Of a stretch of 64,000 nucleotides of DNA, positions 50,282 to 58,472 are shown in pieces. Within the stretch, counting starts at the first letter, position 1; each line of letters starts with the position of its first letter. The stretch comes from Kribbella pratensis (GTDB lineage: Bacteria; Actinomycetota; Actinomycetes; Propionibacteriales; Kribbellaceae). The DNA is taken from contig NZ_SODP01000002.1 in assembly GCF_004365355.1 (NCBI RefSeq), positions 124,001 through 188,000 on the forward strand, written 5' to 3'. The notes under the pieces were generated by a model. The model was not told the DNA's origin and did no database searches. It was given only the letters and a program-made list of their open reading frames with translations. A program made the translations under genes and the position numbers.

Positions 50282-51388
50282 TTAAGGCAGGAGTTTTCGG
50301 AGGAGGCGGCGGGTGAGGTGGCCGTCGGCGAGGCCTAGTTCGACGAGGTCGTCGAAGATGCCCTGGTCGGCGTTGGCTGCACGGATGCCTGCGTCGAGGA
50401 TTCGGTCGGAGCGGCTGAGCTGCGCGACGAGTGCAGTGTGGCGCAGGTGCCTCGACAGCAGGCGGGACGTCCGGCGACGGTACGGCGTACCTGCGTCCGA
50501 GCTGCCGGCCCTCAGCGCGTCCGCGATGGAGCGGCCCGCGAGCAGCCCGGTCGCGACTGCGTAATAGATGCCCTCACCAGTCATCGGGTTGATGAGCCCG
50601 GCCGCGTCGCCGGCGAGCAGCACCGGTCCGCTCCGCGGTCGCCAGGACCAGCCGGCGAGCGGCAGGTGATGGCCCCACCATGACTCGCCGCCGTCGGTCG
50701 CTCCCGGCAGGAGGGTCTCGAGGTTCTTGAGCAGGTCGGCGCGCGTGGGGCGGGTGCCGGCGAGGAGTTCGCCGTACCCGACGTTCGACCAGCCGTCGCC
50801 GCGATCGAAGGACCAGGCGTACGACGGTTGCCGGCCGGGACCGTACGCGATCACCTGGCTCGCCGCCCGCGCCGCCGGCGTCGGCGCATAACCGCGGATC
50901 GCGAGCGCGACCGGACCGGGCTTCGTCCCGAGCTCCTGCCGTACGACGGAATGGGCGCCGTCCGCACCGACCACGAAACGGCCGTGCAGGTCGCCATCGA
51001 CCGTGATGGACTGCCGCTGGATCGCGAGGCTGCGAACCCGCCGCCGGATCAACTGAGCCCCAGCCGATTGCGCCGCCTCGACGAGCCGCTGGTCGAACAC
51101 CATCCGGGGCACCACCCAGGTCGGACGCGACATCTCCCGATCCACGCCGGCGCTTCCGCGGTTGAGGACAAACCGCCGTACCGGGGTCCAGTCGTCGAGG
51201 ATCCCCTTGACGCCGACGCCGGCGAGCAGGTCAAGTACGTGCGGCGCGACCCCGTCACCACAGGCCTTGTCCCGCGGAAAGTCGTGCCGGTCGACCAACA
51301 GCACCGAGAGGCTCGGATCCGCCCCCAACGCGCCCAGCGCAGCCGCGGCTCCCGCCGGGCCGGCCCCCACAATCACCAGATCCCACAC
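50282..51388 (-). CDS. Geranylgeranyl-reductase-family FAD oxidoreductase
   Basis: A 368-residue flavoprotein. The FAD loop VIVGAGPAGAAAALGAL is at residues 5-21, the DKACGDGVAPHVLDLL block near 41-56 is typical of geranylgeranyl reductases, and the second FAD motif is VLLAGDAAGLINPMTGEGIYYA. Members saturate isoprenoid chains of menaquinone, lipids or carotenoids. The GTG at 51388 is chosen as the family N-terminus; the open frame extending further upstream is only the translation of a minisatellite. Confidence 0.82.
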   Translation of the reverse strand: MWDLVIVGAGPAGAAAALGALGADPSLSVLLVDRHDFPRDKACGDGVAPHVLDLLAGVGVKGILDDWTPVRRFVLNRGSAGVDREMSRPTWVVPRMVFDQRLVEAAQSAGAQLIRRRVRSLAIQRQSITVDGDLHGRFVVGADGAHSVVRQELGTKPGPVALAIRGYAPTPAARAASQVIAYGPGRQPSYAWSFDRGDGWSNVGYGELLAGTRPTRADLLKNLETLLPGATDGGESWWGHHLPLAGWSWRPRSGPVLLAGDAAGLINPMTGEGIYYAVATGLLAGRSIADALRAGSSDAGTPYRRRTSRLLSRHLRHTALVAQLSRSDRILDAGIRAANADQGIFDDLVELGLADGHLTRRLLRKLLP

Positions 51389-51447
51389 AGCACCAGTCTC
51401 GCAGCCCCGCCGACGCACCACTCCAGCACGGGTCCCACACCCACCCC

Positions 51448-51690
51448 CACGCCAGCATGGTCCAGCACCCAACTCCCCACGCGCCACGCCAGCACGGGCC
51501 CAGCACCCAACTCCCCAGCGCCAGGCCACGGGCCCGGCACGCAACTCCCCACGCGCCATGCGAGCACGGGCCCAGCAGGCAACCCCCACACGCCACGCCA
51601 GCACGGGCCCAGCACCCAACTCCCCAGCGCCAGTCCACGGGCCCGGCACGCAACTCCCCACGCGCCATGCGAGCACGGGGTCCGGCACGC
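51448..51690. repeat. Minisatellite A with 109-bp higher-order repeat
   Basis: An 85-base segment at 51486-51570 recurs at 51595-51679 with one substitution (period 109). Each copy is built from shorter related units containing CAGCACGGGCCCAGCACC and CCAACTCCCCACGCGCCA, and partial copies extend left to about 51448. The array lies directly upstream of the geranylgeranyl-reductase gene and keeps an artificial minus-strand frame open. There are no unique spacers, so it is not a CRISPR array. Confidence 0.85.
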
Positions 51691-51729
51691 AACCCGTACG
51701 GACCGCCCGGATCGAGAGGGTTAGGCGTC

Positions 51730-51902
51730 GGGGCCGGAGCGTTGCGTTGCCGGGGTTGGAGCGTCTAGCGCCAGAGTTGGAGCCATAGGTGCCGGGCTGG
51801 AGCGTTCAGTGCCAGAGCTGGAGCCTCAGGTGCCGCGGCTGGAGCATTGAGCGCCAGAGTTGGAGCGTTAGGTGGCGGCGCTGGAGGGTTAGGTGCCGGG
51901 GC
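51730..51902. repeat. Minisatellite B of a 20-21-bp unit
   Basis: About eight tandem units of 20-21 bases, each with a TTGGAGC or CTGGAGC core followed by a TAGGTGCC- or AGCGCCA-like part. The last unit includes the stop codon of the minus-strand membrane protein gene (51889), so the array appears to have grown from that gene's 3-prime end. Confidence 0.8.
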
Positions 51903-52641
51903 GGCGGCCGGGCTTGTTGCTGCCGCGGGAGGTGCGGCGCGTGCGCGGGGTGCGAGGGGTGAGCTGGCCGGACGCGATCACGGGGCGGGCCTCGTCCGGG
52001 TCGACCACCTTGAGGGGTGGCGGGACGAAGACCGGGATCGTCTCTTCCTCGTCCTCCGGGACCACCGGCGGAGGAGGCGGCGGGGCGGGATGGGCTCGAG
52101 CGGCCGACTCCTTGCTCACCCGCGGACGCGGTGTCACGAGCGAAACGGTCGGAGCCGGGACAGGGCGGCGGCGGTGCGGCAGCCGGGTGCGCAGTTCGAT
52201 GCCGAGCGCATCGATCAGTTTGCTGCAGGCAACGATCGAGACCGCGACCGCAATCACTGTGCAGGCGGCGAAGAGAACGGACTGGCCGCCGGACGTCCAG
52301 TTCGACGGGTCGGTGCGGGACATCGCGGCGATCATCGCCACGACGATGGCGTTGGTGATGCCCAGGGCGATCGCGAGACCGACCGTACAAAGAAGCACTC
52401 GCCGCTCGAGCCCGACATCGTCGGCCGCGGCCACGAGTCCCGCGATCAGACCGGCCAGCACCGGCACTGTATAGACAAGCGCGAGCGTGAGGCCGGGACT
52501 TGCGACGAGATAGAAGATGTCGAAGACGACCGCGGTGCCGGTCAGCGCCGCCGCGAAGCACACGACCATCGGCGGGTACGCGCGCAGTACCGAGACCGCG
52601 TCCGCGGGCACGGTCTTGAACATGCGCAAGGCCAACAGCAA
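51889..52641 (-). CDS. Hypothetical membrane protein with proline-rich cytoplasmic tail
   Basis: A 250-residue protein with four hydrophobic segments (about residues 22-48, 55-72, 82-106 and 120-142), followed by a charged, disordered tail with a run of seven prolines, an acidic patch (EDEEETIP) and a very basic end (RTPRTRRTSRGSNKPGRRPG). No family is recognised. It is the upstream neighbour of the flavoprotein gene but separated by 500 bases of minisatellite. Confidence 0.62.
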   Translation of the reverse strand: MLLALRMFKTVPADAVSVLRAYPPMVVCFAAALTGTAVVFDIFYLVASPGLTLALVYTVPVLAGLIAGLVAAADDVGLERRVLLCTVGLAIALGITNAIVVAMIAAMSRTDPSNWTSGGQSVLFAACTVIAVAVSIVACSKLIDALGIELRTRLPHRRRPVPAPTVSLVTPRPRVSKESAARAHPAPPPPPPVVPEDEEETIPVFVPPPLKVVDPDEARPVIASGQLTPRTPRTRRTSRGSNKPGRRPGT

Positions 52642-52788
52642 CTGCGTATCCCCTCGTCCTCCCCCATTGTGCCGCCACTCGGCACAGACGGTGAGACTCC
52701 CGACCCGCGAGTCTGGAAGTGCTTCGGGGCGTCGAGGGGAAAGCCGCCTCGGCCATGGGACCTACGAGTCCCCTCGTACAGGCGGTGT

Positions 52789-52825
52789 GCCGGTCCGTCG
52801 CAGCTCTTTGTGGCGACGGACCGGC
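52789..52825 (-). terminator. Hairpin downstream of the sigma factor gene
   Basis: A perfect 13-base stem (core CCGGTCCGTCGC) closes an 11-base loop about 50 bases after the stop of the minus-strand sigma factor. Confidence 0.7.
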
Positions 52826-52875
52826 GGCACCTGGCGCCTTTACGACCGGCAGGGCACGGTTGCTGCGGGCAACTC

Positions 52876-53736
52876 TTACGCCGCGGCCTGGGCCGGGGCG
52901 AGTTTGTCCCGCAGGTCGTCCAGGATCCGGCGCAGGACCCGGGATACCTGCATCTGGCTGACGCCGATGTCGTTGCCGATCTCCGACTGCGTCCAGCCTT
53001 CGATGAAGCGCAGTTGAAGGATCCGGCGATCGCGCTCACCGAGATCGGCGAGCACCGGTTCCAGCATCTCGACCGTCTCCAGCTGGTCGATACTCGCGTC
53101 GTCGTCGTCCGCGACCACGTCGGCCAGCGTCAGTTCGGCGTCGGCCTCGGCGGGACGGTCGAGCGACAACACGTTGAAACAGCCCTTCGCCGCGAGCGCC
53201 TGCTCGACCTCGACCACCTCGACCTCGAGGTACTCCGCGATCTCCGCCGGCGTCGGCTCGCGATTCAGCTGCTGCTCCAGCTCCGGCAGCTTGGTGGCGA
53301 TCGTGCCTTGCATCTCCTGCAGCCGGCGCGGGATCCGGACCGTCCAGGCGCAGTCGCGGAAGTACCGCTTGACCTCGCCGCGGATGGTCGGGATGGCAAA
53401 CCCGATGAACGGGGTGTCCGCCTCGAGCCGGTAGTGATGGGCTGCTTTCACCAGCCCTAGGTACGCGACCTGCTCCAGGTCGTCCGCCTCGGCGCCTCGC
53501 CCGCGGAAACGGCGCGCAATGCCTTGTGCCATTTCCAGGTTGAGCTCGACGACCTGTTCGAGAAGTTCCTGCCGTTCGCCTTCATCGGTGCTGGCAGCCC
53601 GGCGTTCCATCAGCTCCCGGGTAGCTGCTTCACGTGCGGCCCGATCGGCCGGAGTGGCGCAGCGGGTGGAAACCCGCTCCATGGTGCTCGTAACCATTTG
53701 GTATGACCTCGCGACTGTCTCGTCACGGCGTGGCAC
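52876..53736 (-). CDS. SigB/SigF-type alternative sigma factor
   Basis: A 286-residue sigma factor of the group-3 SigB/F/G type. Region 2 includes ADDLEQVAYLGLVKAAHHYRLE and FIGFAIPTIRGEVKRYFRD, region 3 lies near residues 150-190, and the region-4 helix-turn-helix is WTQSEIGNDIGVSQMQVSRVLRRI. Such factors run general stress or developmental regulons and are usually held by a partner anti-sigma kinase. None is adjacent. An ATG at 53697 is an alternative start. The candidate promoter at 10796-10820 would fit its expected specificity. Confidence 0.87.
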   Translation of the reverse strand: MPRRDETVARSYQMVTSTMERVSTRCATPADRAAREAATRELMERRAASTDEGERQELLEQVVELNLEMAQGIARRFRGRGAEADDLEQVAYLGLVKAAHHYRLEADTPFIGFAIPTIRGEVKRYFRDCAWTVRIPRRLQEMQGTIATKLPELEQQLNREPTPAEIAEYLEVEVVEVEQALAAKGCFNVLSLDRPAEADAELTLADVVADDDDASIDQLETVEMLEPVLADLGERDRRILQLRFIEGWTQSEIGNDIGVSQMQVSRVLRRILDDLRDKLAPAQAAA

Positions 53737-53926
53737 TTCGCTGAACCACGGTCATGCCTGCAAGAGAAACGTACCCCACCTCCAGGCTTTCATGCACAAA
53801 GTCCGAAACCGTCACTGATCGCGACCGGACACGCCGTCCAACGAGCGTTTGACCGCGACACCGTCACAGGAAGTAAGGAAGCGGACACGTGACCCAAAAG
53901 TGTGTACGATGCAGATGCAAGGCCAA

Positions 53927-53938
53927 ATGCACGTGCAT
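53927..53938. promoter_or_regulatory. Palindrome ATGCACGTGCAT upstream of DUF397 gene
   Basis: A perfect 12-base palindrome 30 bases before the DUF397 start, within a cluster of ATGCA half sites (53909-53938). The same 12 bases recur at 55008-55019. It is a candidate operator for a DUF5753 XRE protein encoded nearby. Confidence 0.6.
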
Positions 53939-53967
53939 ATGCCAAGGACGTATGGAAGGTGCAGCTG

Positions 53968-54201
53968 ATGACTGCGATCTACAACGGCATGCCCGGCGAC
54001 TCGAACAGTGAGCTGATCTGGAAGAAGAGCCAGCGAAGCGGCCCCCAAGGCAACTGCGTCGAGGTAGCGAAGCTGCCGGACGGTGGTGTGGCGATGCGCA
54101 ACTCGCGCTTCACCCAAGGCCCGGCCCTGGTGTTCACGAAGGCCGAGATTGAGGCGTTCCTCGGCGGCGTTCAGGACGGCGAGTTCGACTATCTCGCCTG
54201 A
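53968..54201 (+). CDS. DUF397-domain small protein
   Basis: A 77-residue DUF397 protein: ELIWKKSQRSGPQGNCVEVAKL, then VAMRNSR and a final ALVFTKAEIEAFL match the family pattern. In Streptomyces such proteins are partners of WhiJ-type XRE regulators and may act as their antagonists in development. Two DUF5753 XRE genes lie within 4 kb. GGAAGG eight bases upstream supports the ATG at 53968; longer frames would include the operator. Confidence 0.87.
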   Translation: MTAIYNGMPGDSNSELIWKKSQRSGPQGNCVEVAKLPDGGVAMRNSRFTQGPALVFTKAEIEAFLGGVQDGEFDYLA

Positions 54202-54227
54202 ACAACACACAGCGGCAACACCGAAGC

Positions 54228-54265
54228 AAGGGCCCCTTCGCCAGGCGAGTGACGAAGGGGCCCTT
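54228..54265 (+). terminator. Intrinsic terminator after the DUF397 gene
   Basis: A perfect 13-base stem (AAGGGCCCCTTCG and its complement) with a 12-base loop, followed by TCGTTTGTCC. Confidence 0.85.
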
Positions 54266-54380
54266 TCGTTTGTCCGGAGGGCGGCTCAGTAGCGGAGAAT
54301 GGCGGCCGGCACAACGACGTCGCGCGATGGCCGGCAGGACGTTCGGCTCCTGCCCGGACGATCCGCCCGGCACATGGAAA

Positions 54381-54418
54381 CGCCAGGGCCGACTCTCCGG
54401 CGAGAGTCAGCCCTGGCG
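54381..54418 (-). terminator. Strong hairpin facing the minus-strand small genes
   Basis: CGCCAGGGC and GACTCT (with one unpaired C) pair with AGAGTC and GCCCTGGCG around a six-base loop: 15 base pairs with one mismatch. It lies 22 bases after the stop of the minus-strand gene. Confidence 0.8.
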
Positions 54419-54440
54419 TGTCTGAGGGGCGGGTACGGAA

Positions 54441-54626
54441 CTACTGGACGGTGAGCGGCCAGAGCTGTTCGCTCGGCAGCTCGGATGCTTTCCCGGTGGC
54501 CGCATTGTCAACGGTGATTCGCAATCCGGTGAACTTCGGCGTCATCACCCGCTGGTACCGCGACGCGCGGTCCGGCTCGGCGACGTACTCGGCGATCAGG
54601 TGGTCGCCCAGCCAGATCCGCACCAT
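54441..54626 (-). CDS. Small hypothetical protein (second of a coupled pair)
   Basis: A 61-residue protein starting VRIWLGDHLIAEY, with a beta-rich pattern and no known family. AGGAGG lies seven bases before the ATG at 54626. An alternative ATG at 54659 overlaps the stop of the upstream tiny gene (ATGA) and would add eleven residues. It is followed by a strong terminator. Its place between the DUF397 and XRE genes suggests it belongs to the same module. Confidence 0.6.
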   Translation of the reverse strand: MVRIWLGDHLIAEYVAEPDRASRYQRVMTPKFTGLRITVDNAATGKASELPSEQLWPLTVQ

Positions 54627-54655
54627 CTTCCGTCCTCCTACTGCTCTGTCGGTGG

Positions 54656-54850
54656 TCATGGAGCCACGCTCACGATGGGGTCGCCGTCGAGTTGACGAAC
54701 GCCACGCAACCAGCCCTCGAAGGCCCAGCGCTGTTGCTCGGGGCAACGCGCAACCAGATCCTGGATCTCCCGCTCCGTCAGCTCCTCGGGCGCGCGGCCG
54801 TCGACGATGCCGGCGGTCCGCTCCACAACTTCACTGTCGTTGTCGTTCAT
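54656..54850 (-). CDS. Small hypothetical acidic protein (first of a coupled pair)
   Basis: A 64-residue acidic protein (VVERTAGIVDGRAPEELTEREI, then CPEQQRWAFEGWLRGV). No known family. Its stop overlaps the alternative start of the next small gene. The palindrome at 55008-55019 is 158 bases upstream and could control it. Confidence 0.5.
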   Translation of the reverse strand: MNDNDSEVVERTAGIVDGRAPEELTEREIQDLVARCPEQQRWAFEGWLRGVRQLDGDPIVSVAP

Positions 54851-55007
54851 CGACTCGGGTTCCCCAACCAGTCAAGCCAACGGGGGCCGTTGGCGCTCTG
54901 TAAGGACCGGCCTGCCAGATCACGCGATGTCACTTTTCGCGAGATCCAGCTCACCTTCTGTGCATGAAGCAATCATGGCGTCGGCACGCGACGAATGCAA
55001 GCGCCCG

Positions 55008-55019
55008 ATGCACGTGCAT
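55008..55019. promoter_or_regulatory. Second copy of palindrome ATGCACGTGCAT
   Basis: Identical in all 12 bases to 53927-53938 and again preceded by an ATGCAAG half site. It lies between the divergent small-gene pair and the XRE gene. Confidence 0.6.
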
Positions 55020-55240
55020 CCGCACGTTTTCCAATTCGAGACCACAACGGACCTCTTCCCGCCTGAATCAGGCTGGATCGACCGCCGCCGAACGGCGTTC
55101 GACGGCGCGTTGCTCGGGTAGTATGTACTGACAAATCGAGGGTGGAGCGGATCGACTACTCTTACGCTCCGTGATCGCTGCTGCGGATTCGACGCTCTTT
55201 TGTAAGAACTTCGGCAGATCAGTGCGCCGCCGTGCGATGA

Positions 55241-55252
55241 TGTGCACTTGCG
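55241..55252 (+). promoter_or_regulatory. Related site TGTGCACTTGCG near the XRE start
   Basis: TGCACTTGC differs from the palindrome core TGCACGTGCA mainly at the centre. It is 49 bases before the XRE start and may be a weaker autoregulatory site. Confidence 0.4.
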
Positions 55253-55300
55253 GGTGAGGTTGCTGTTGATGGAGACCGCTGGGGCCGCTGGGAGGTTGGG

Positions 55301-56173
55301 GTGACGGAGTCGGGCGCGCAAAGCGGACCGACCGCGCTTCGCGTCATTCTCGGAGCGCACCTTCGCCGCATGCGGGTGGCCGCCGGTATCAGCCGCTCCG
55401 ATGCCGGCTGGGAGATCCGCTCGTCGGAGTCCAAGATCAGCCGGATGGAGCTGGGCCGCGTCGGCCTGAAGGAACGCGACGTCGGCGACCTGCTCAGTCT
55501 CTACGGACTCGACGACGAGGAAGAGCGCGAGCGGCTCCTTCGTCTCGCGCGCGAGGCGAACAACCCGGGCTGGTGGCACCGGTACGGCGACGTGCTGCCG
55601 AGCTGGTTCCACTCGTATCTGGACCTCGAGGCCGCGGCGCAGCTGATCCGTGTCTATGAACTGCAGTTCATTCCGGGCCTGCTGCAGACGCCCGAATACA
55701 TCCGTGCGGTGGTCCAGCTGGGTCGCGGCATGATCCCGGCCGACGAGGTCGAGCGCCGCGTGACGCTGCGGACCAACCGCCAGGGCGTACTGACCCGCCC
55801 GGAGCCGGTCCGCCTGTGGGCCGTCGTCGACGAGGCAGTGCTCCGGCGGCCGATCGGCGGCGTCAAGAGCATGATCGAGCAGCTCAACCACCTGATCGAC
55901 GCTTCCCAGCTGCCGAACGTCACCCTCCAGGTGATGCCGTTCAGCGTCGGCGGCCACGCAGCCACCGGCGGCGCCTACAGCATCCTCCGTTTCCCGGAGC
56001 AGGACCTGCCCGACATGGTCTACATCGAGCACCTCACCAGCGCCCTCTACCTGGACAAGCTGGAAGACCTCGACCAGTACACAGCCACCATGGAAGCCCT
56101 CTGCGTCGCAGCGCCACCCCCGAACAAAACCCGCGACATCCTCACCGACATCCGCAAAGACTTCGAACGCTGA
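55301..56173 (+). CDS. XRE-family regulator with DUF5753 (WhiJ-like), copy 1
   Basis: A 290-residue protein. The N-terminal helix-turn-helix is LGAHLRRMRVAAGISRSDAGWEIRSSESKISRMELGR (about residues 17-53). The DUF5753 effector domain spans about 95-280, with the diagnostic FIPGLLQTPEYIRA and the later VVDEAVLRR and NVTLQVMPFS. In Streptomyces, WhiJ-type regulators with DUF397 partners control developmental or antibiotic genes. It starts at GTG 55301. The site at 55241-55252 is in its upstream region. Confidence 0.88.
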   Translation: MTESGAQSGPTALRVILGAHLRRMRVAAGISRSDAGWEIRSSESKISRMELGRVGLKERDVGDLLSLYGLDDEEERERLLRLAREANNPGWWHRYGDVLPSWFHSYLDLEAAAQLIRVYELQFIPGLLQTPEYIRAVVQLGRGMIPADEVERRVTLRTNRQGVLTRPEPVRLWAVVDEAVLRRPIGGVKSMIEQLNHLIDASQLPNVTLQVMPFSVGGHAATGGAYSILRFPEQDLPDMVYIEHLTSALYLDKLEDLDQYTATMEALCVAAPPPNKTRDILTDIRKDFER

Positions 56174-56324
56174 CACGCGCCAGTCCCAGATTCACTGGGG
56201 CTGATCGACAATCGCTTGCGCACGTCCGGTCGGCGGGTTGGGCATGGTCGATCCTTCCAAGCTGCACGGTGTGGAAAGCGGGACGGGCACGGGCGACAGG
56301 GATCCGGCATGCCCGCCCCGCTGG

Positions 56325-56702
56325 TCATGAGGTGTGGGCGGTGAAGATCAGTGGATGATCGACCAGTTCCTCCAGGAACTGCTGCCACTCGCGCGGTGCG
56401 CCGAGCGGGATCAGGTGTCCGCGATGAGGCACCGCGACTGCCGCCCTGCCCACGTGTGCCATGGCAGCGTCGATCAGCGCCTGCATGGCTTGGCCGGAGT
56501 CGTCTTGTTCGACGAAGAGCGGCCCGAGGCGATATCCGCGCTGCTCGGCGGCATGCAGCGCAGCTTTCTGGACCTCGACGAGATCACGCAGCCGCCGAGC
56601 GAGGCGCTCGTGGGCGTAGCAGTACAGGATGCGTTGAGAGCCCGAGCCCGGACCCGGTGAACTGCCGGGCCAGAACCCCAGACTCATCTCCGCGATCGCC
56701 AT
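56325..56702 (-). CDS. Resolvase-N-like protein without catalytic serine
   Basis: A 125-residue protein. ILYCYAHERLARRLRDLVEVQKAALHAAEQRGY and the later AAVAVPHRGHLIPLG follow the fold pattern of the serine-recombinase N-terminal domain. The catalytic YxRxS reads YCYAHE, so no serine nucleophile is present and there is no DNA-binding extension. Similar stand-alone domains occur near XRE/DUF397 genes in actinomycetes, as I recall. A regulatory or protein-contact role is more likely than recombination. The start is weakly supported. Confidence 0.55.
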   Translation of the reverse strand: MAIAEMSLGFWPGSSPGPGSGSQRILYCYAHERLARRLRDLVEVQKAALHAAEQRGYRLGPLFVEQDDSGQAMQALIDAAMAHVGRAAVAVPHRGHLIPLGAPREWQQFLEELVDHPLIFTAHTS

Positions 56703-56849
56703 GCAACGACCGTACGGACCGGACGAGCACCGGCACCATACGAATCCAGGCGGCCCGAACGGCTCACTCAGGCGTCATCGGAGCCGGTTCTGCGCCTTTC
56801 GAGGACGACTTCGTACCGGAACGCGGCCGAAACGCGAGGTTGTGGATAA

Positions 56850-57710
56850 CTACTGCGTGGTCAGATCAGCGATCATGGCCGTCGAGTCGCGTGGGCTGAG
56901 CGCGATCGCCCGGAGGTGGTCGAACACCAGGCCGTAGCGGTCGATCTCCGCCTCGGCTTCCAGGAAGATGTCGCCGGCAAGGCTCTCGACGTACACGAGG
57001 TCAGGTGCGACGGACCCGAAGGCGAGACGGACGAACGCACCGGTCATTCCGGGATGAGCTCCCCGGTCGAAGGGGATCACTTGGAGCGTGACGTTCGAGC
57101 GCTCGCTCATCTCCAGCAGGCGGCCGAGTTGGGCCCGCATGACAGCCCGGCTGCCGACTTCCCGGCGGAGCGCGGCCTCGTCGATGACTGCCCAGAACTC
57201 GAGCGGCGCTCGTCCCTGCCGCTTTCCGGTCAGGGCGATTTGACGCTCCATCCGCGCCTGCACGTTCCGCTCGATCACCTCAGGCTCCAGCGGCAGGAAA
57301 TCAGCCACTGTCGCCCTGGCGTACTCCTCGGTCTGCAGGAGTCCCGGGATGTACGACGATTCGTAGTTGTGGACGAGCTTCGCCTCTGACTCGAAGTTGA
57401 TGTAGGCGGCGTAGTCCTGAGGAATCACGTCCTTGAACTGGCGCAGCCAGCCGGGCTGCCTCGCTCCCCGGATCATTTCGAGGAGTTCGGCGCGGCGGGG
57501 TTGTGGGACGTCGTAGAGGTCGAAGAGGGTTTCGAGGGTGCCGGTGTGGGGTTTGGCCTGGCCCTTTTCGATGCGCCAGAGGGTGCCTTGATTGACGCCG
57601 CTCTGTTCCTGGACCTGCTCGCGGGTCAGTTGCGCCTCGGCGCGGAGGTTCTTCAGCTCAGCCGCGAGCCGACGCAGCCGAACGGTCGGCGGACCAGCTG
57701 GCCTCGGCAT
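56850..57710 (-). CDS. XRE-family regulator with DUF5753 (WhiJ-like), copy 2
   Basis: A 286-residue protein: LAAELKNLRAEAQLTREQVQEQSGVNQGTLWRIEKG is the helix-turn-helix (about residues 15-50), and YIPGLLQTEEYARATVADFL plus NVTLQVIPFD define DUF5753. It resembles copy 1 in architecture but is only moderately similar in sequence, so it is not a recent duplicate. ATG 57710 is preferred; TTG 57719 is possible. No DUF397 gene sits beside it, so it may share the one at 53968 or act alone. Confidence 0.87.
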   Translation of the reverse strand: MPRPAGPPTVRLRRLAAELKNLRAEAQLTREQVQEQSGVNQGTLWRIEKGQAKPHTGTLETLFDLYDVPQPRRAELLEMIRGARQPGWLRQFKDVIPQDYAAYINFESEAKLVHNYESSYIPGLLQTEEYARATVADFLPLEPEVIERNVQARMERQIALTGKRQGRAPLEFWAVIDEAALRREVGSRAVMRAQLGRLLEMSERSNVTLQVIPFDRGAHPGMTGAFVRLAFGSVAPDLVYVESLAGDIFLEAEAEIDRYGLVFDHLRAIALSPRDSTAMIADLTTQ

Positions 57711-57803
57711 TTTCCACAACCTCGCGTTTCCGACCTCATGGATTCGAGATCGCCGCCATTATCGCTGGTCGGATTCGCACGGTACAAGCGCCTTCACAGT
57801 CCG

Positions 57804-58430
57804 TCAGCTGTTGTCGGTGAGCCAGGTTAGGAGGGGTTTGGTGGCTTGCCAGTCGGTGCGGATCTGGGTGGCTAGTTGGGGGGTGTGGATGATGGGCTCG
57901 AAGCCGTAGGACTTGGAGACCGTGAGGGACTTGTGGCGGAGTAGGTCGATGCGCGGGTGGTCCGGGTCGTAGCCTCGGGGGCTGGTCTTCAGTTTGTCGC
58001 CGCCTACGGTCCAGCCGGCTCTGGTGAGCTTGGCGAGGAGTTTCTCCAGTTGTTTGCCTCGGCGGTCGTCGTCGATGGCGGTGCGGACCCGCGCGAGGCG
58101 TTCGGAGGTTGCGTCGTAGAAGCCGGCGGCTACCCGTACGCCGGGGGCCGAGACCTGGACGTACCAGCCCATCGAGGGAGCCAGGTCGATGAACGCGCCC
58201 TGGTGGGTCTTGTACGGCGTCTTGTCCTTCGCGAAGCGGACGTCGCGGTACGGGCGGAACAGCTTCGCCGTACCGAACTCCTCCTCGAGCTCCGCGAGCA
58301 GCGCGGCCATCGGTGCGCGGACCGAGTCCTCGTACACCCGCTTGTGCGCCGTCCAGAACGACTTGGTGTTGTCCATTTCGAGATCGTCGTAGAAATCCAG
58401 CGCCGCAGCCGGAAACCCGGTAAAACTCAT
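57804..58430 (-). CDS. DUF2461-family protein
   Basis: A 208-residue protein matching the DUF2461 pattern: FPAAALDFYDDLEMDNTKSFWTAHKRVYED at the start, FRPYRDVRFAKDKTPYKTHQGA in the middle and GWYVQVSAPGVRVAAGFY. The family's role is unknown. It is divergent from the quinone oxidoreductase gene with 42 bases between starts. Confidence 0.87.
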   Translation of the reverse strand: MSFTGFPAAALDFYDDLEMDNTKSFWTAHKRVYEDSVRAPMAALLAELEEEFGTAKLFRPYRDVRFAKDKTPYKTHQGAFIDLAPSMGWYVQVSAPGVRVAAGFYDATSERLARVRTAIDDDRRGKQLEKLLAKLTRAGWTVGGDKLKTSPRGYDPDHPRIDLLRHKSLTVSKSYGFEPIIHTPQLATQIRTDWQATKPLLTWLTDNS

Positions 58431-58472
58431 GCGGCAACGATAGTTCGCCCGACAGAACGGACAGACACCCCT

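Larger units (their letters stand above)
54851..55300. other. 450-base intergenic region with operator-like sites
   Basis: No gene is supported here. The region holds ATGCACGTGCAT (55008-55019), a related TGTGCACTTGCG (55241-55252) and a short AGTA-TG-TACT repeat near 55121. It is the shared upstream region of the minus-strand small genes and the plus-strand XRE gene. Confidence 0.5.

Noticed and set aside
51389..51688. N-terminal extension of the geranylgeranyl-reductase gene
   Set aside because: The 100-codon extension is only translated minisatellite, and the FAD-binding start fits GTG 51388.
51448..51902. Repeat region considered as a CRISPR array
   Set aside because: There are no unique spacers of constant length, repeats are adjacent and degenerate, and no cas gene is in the window.
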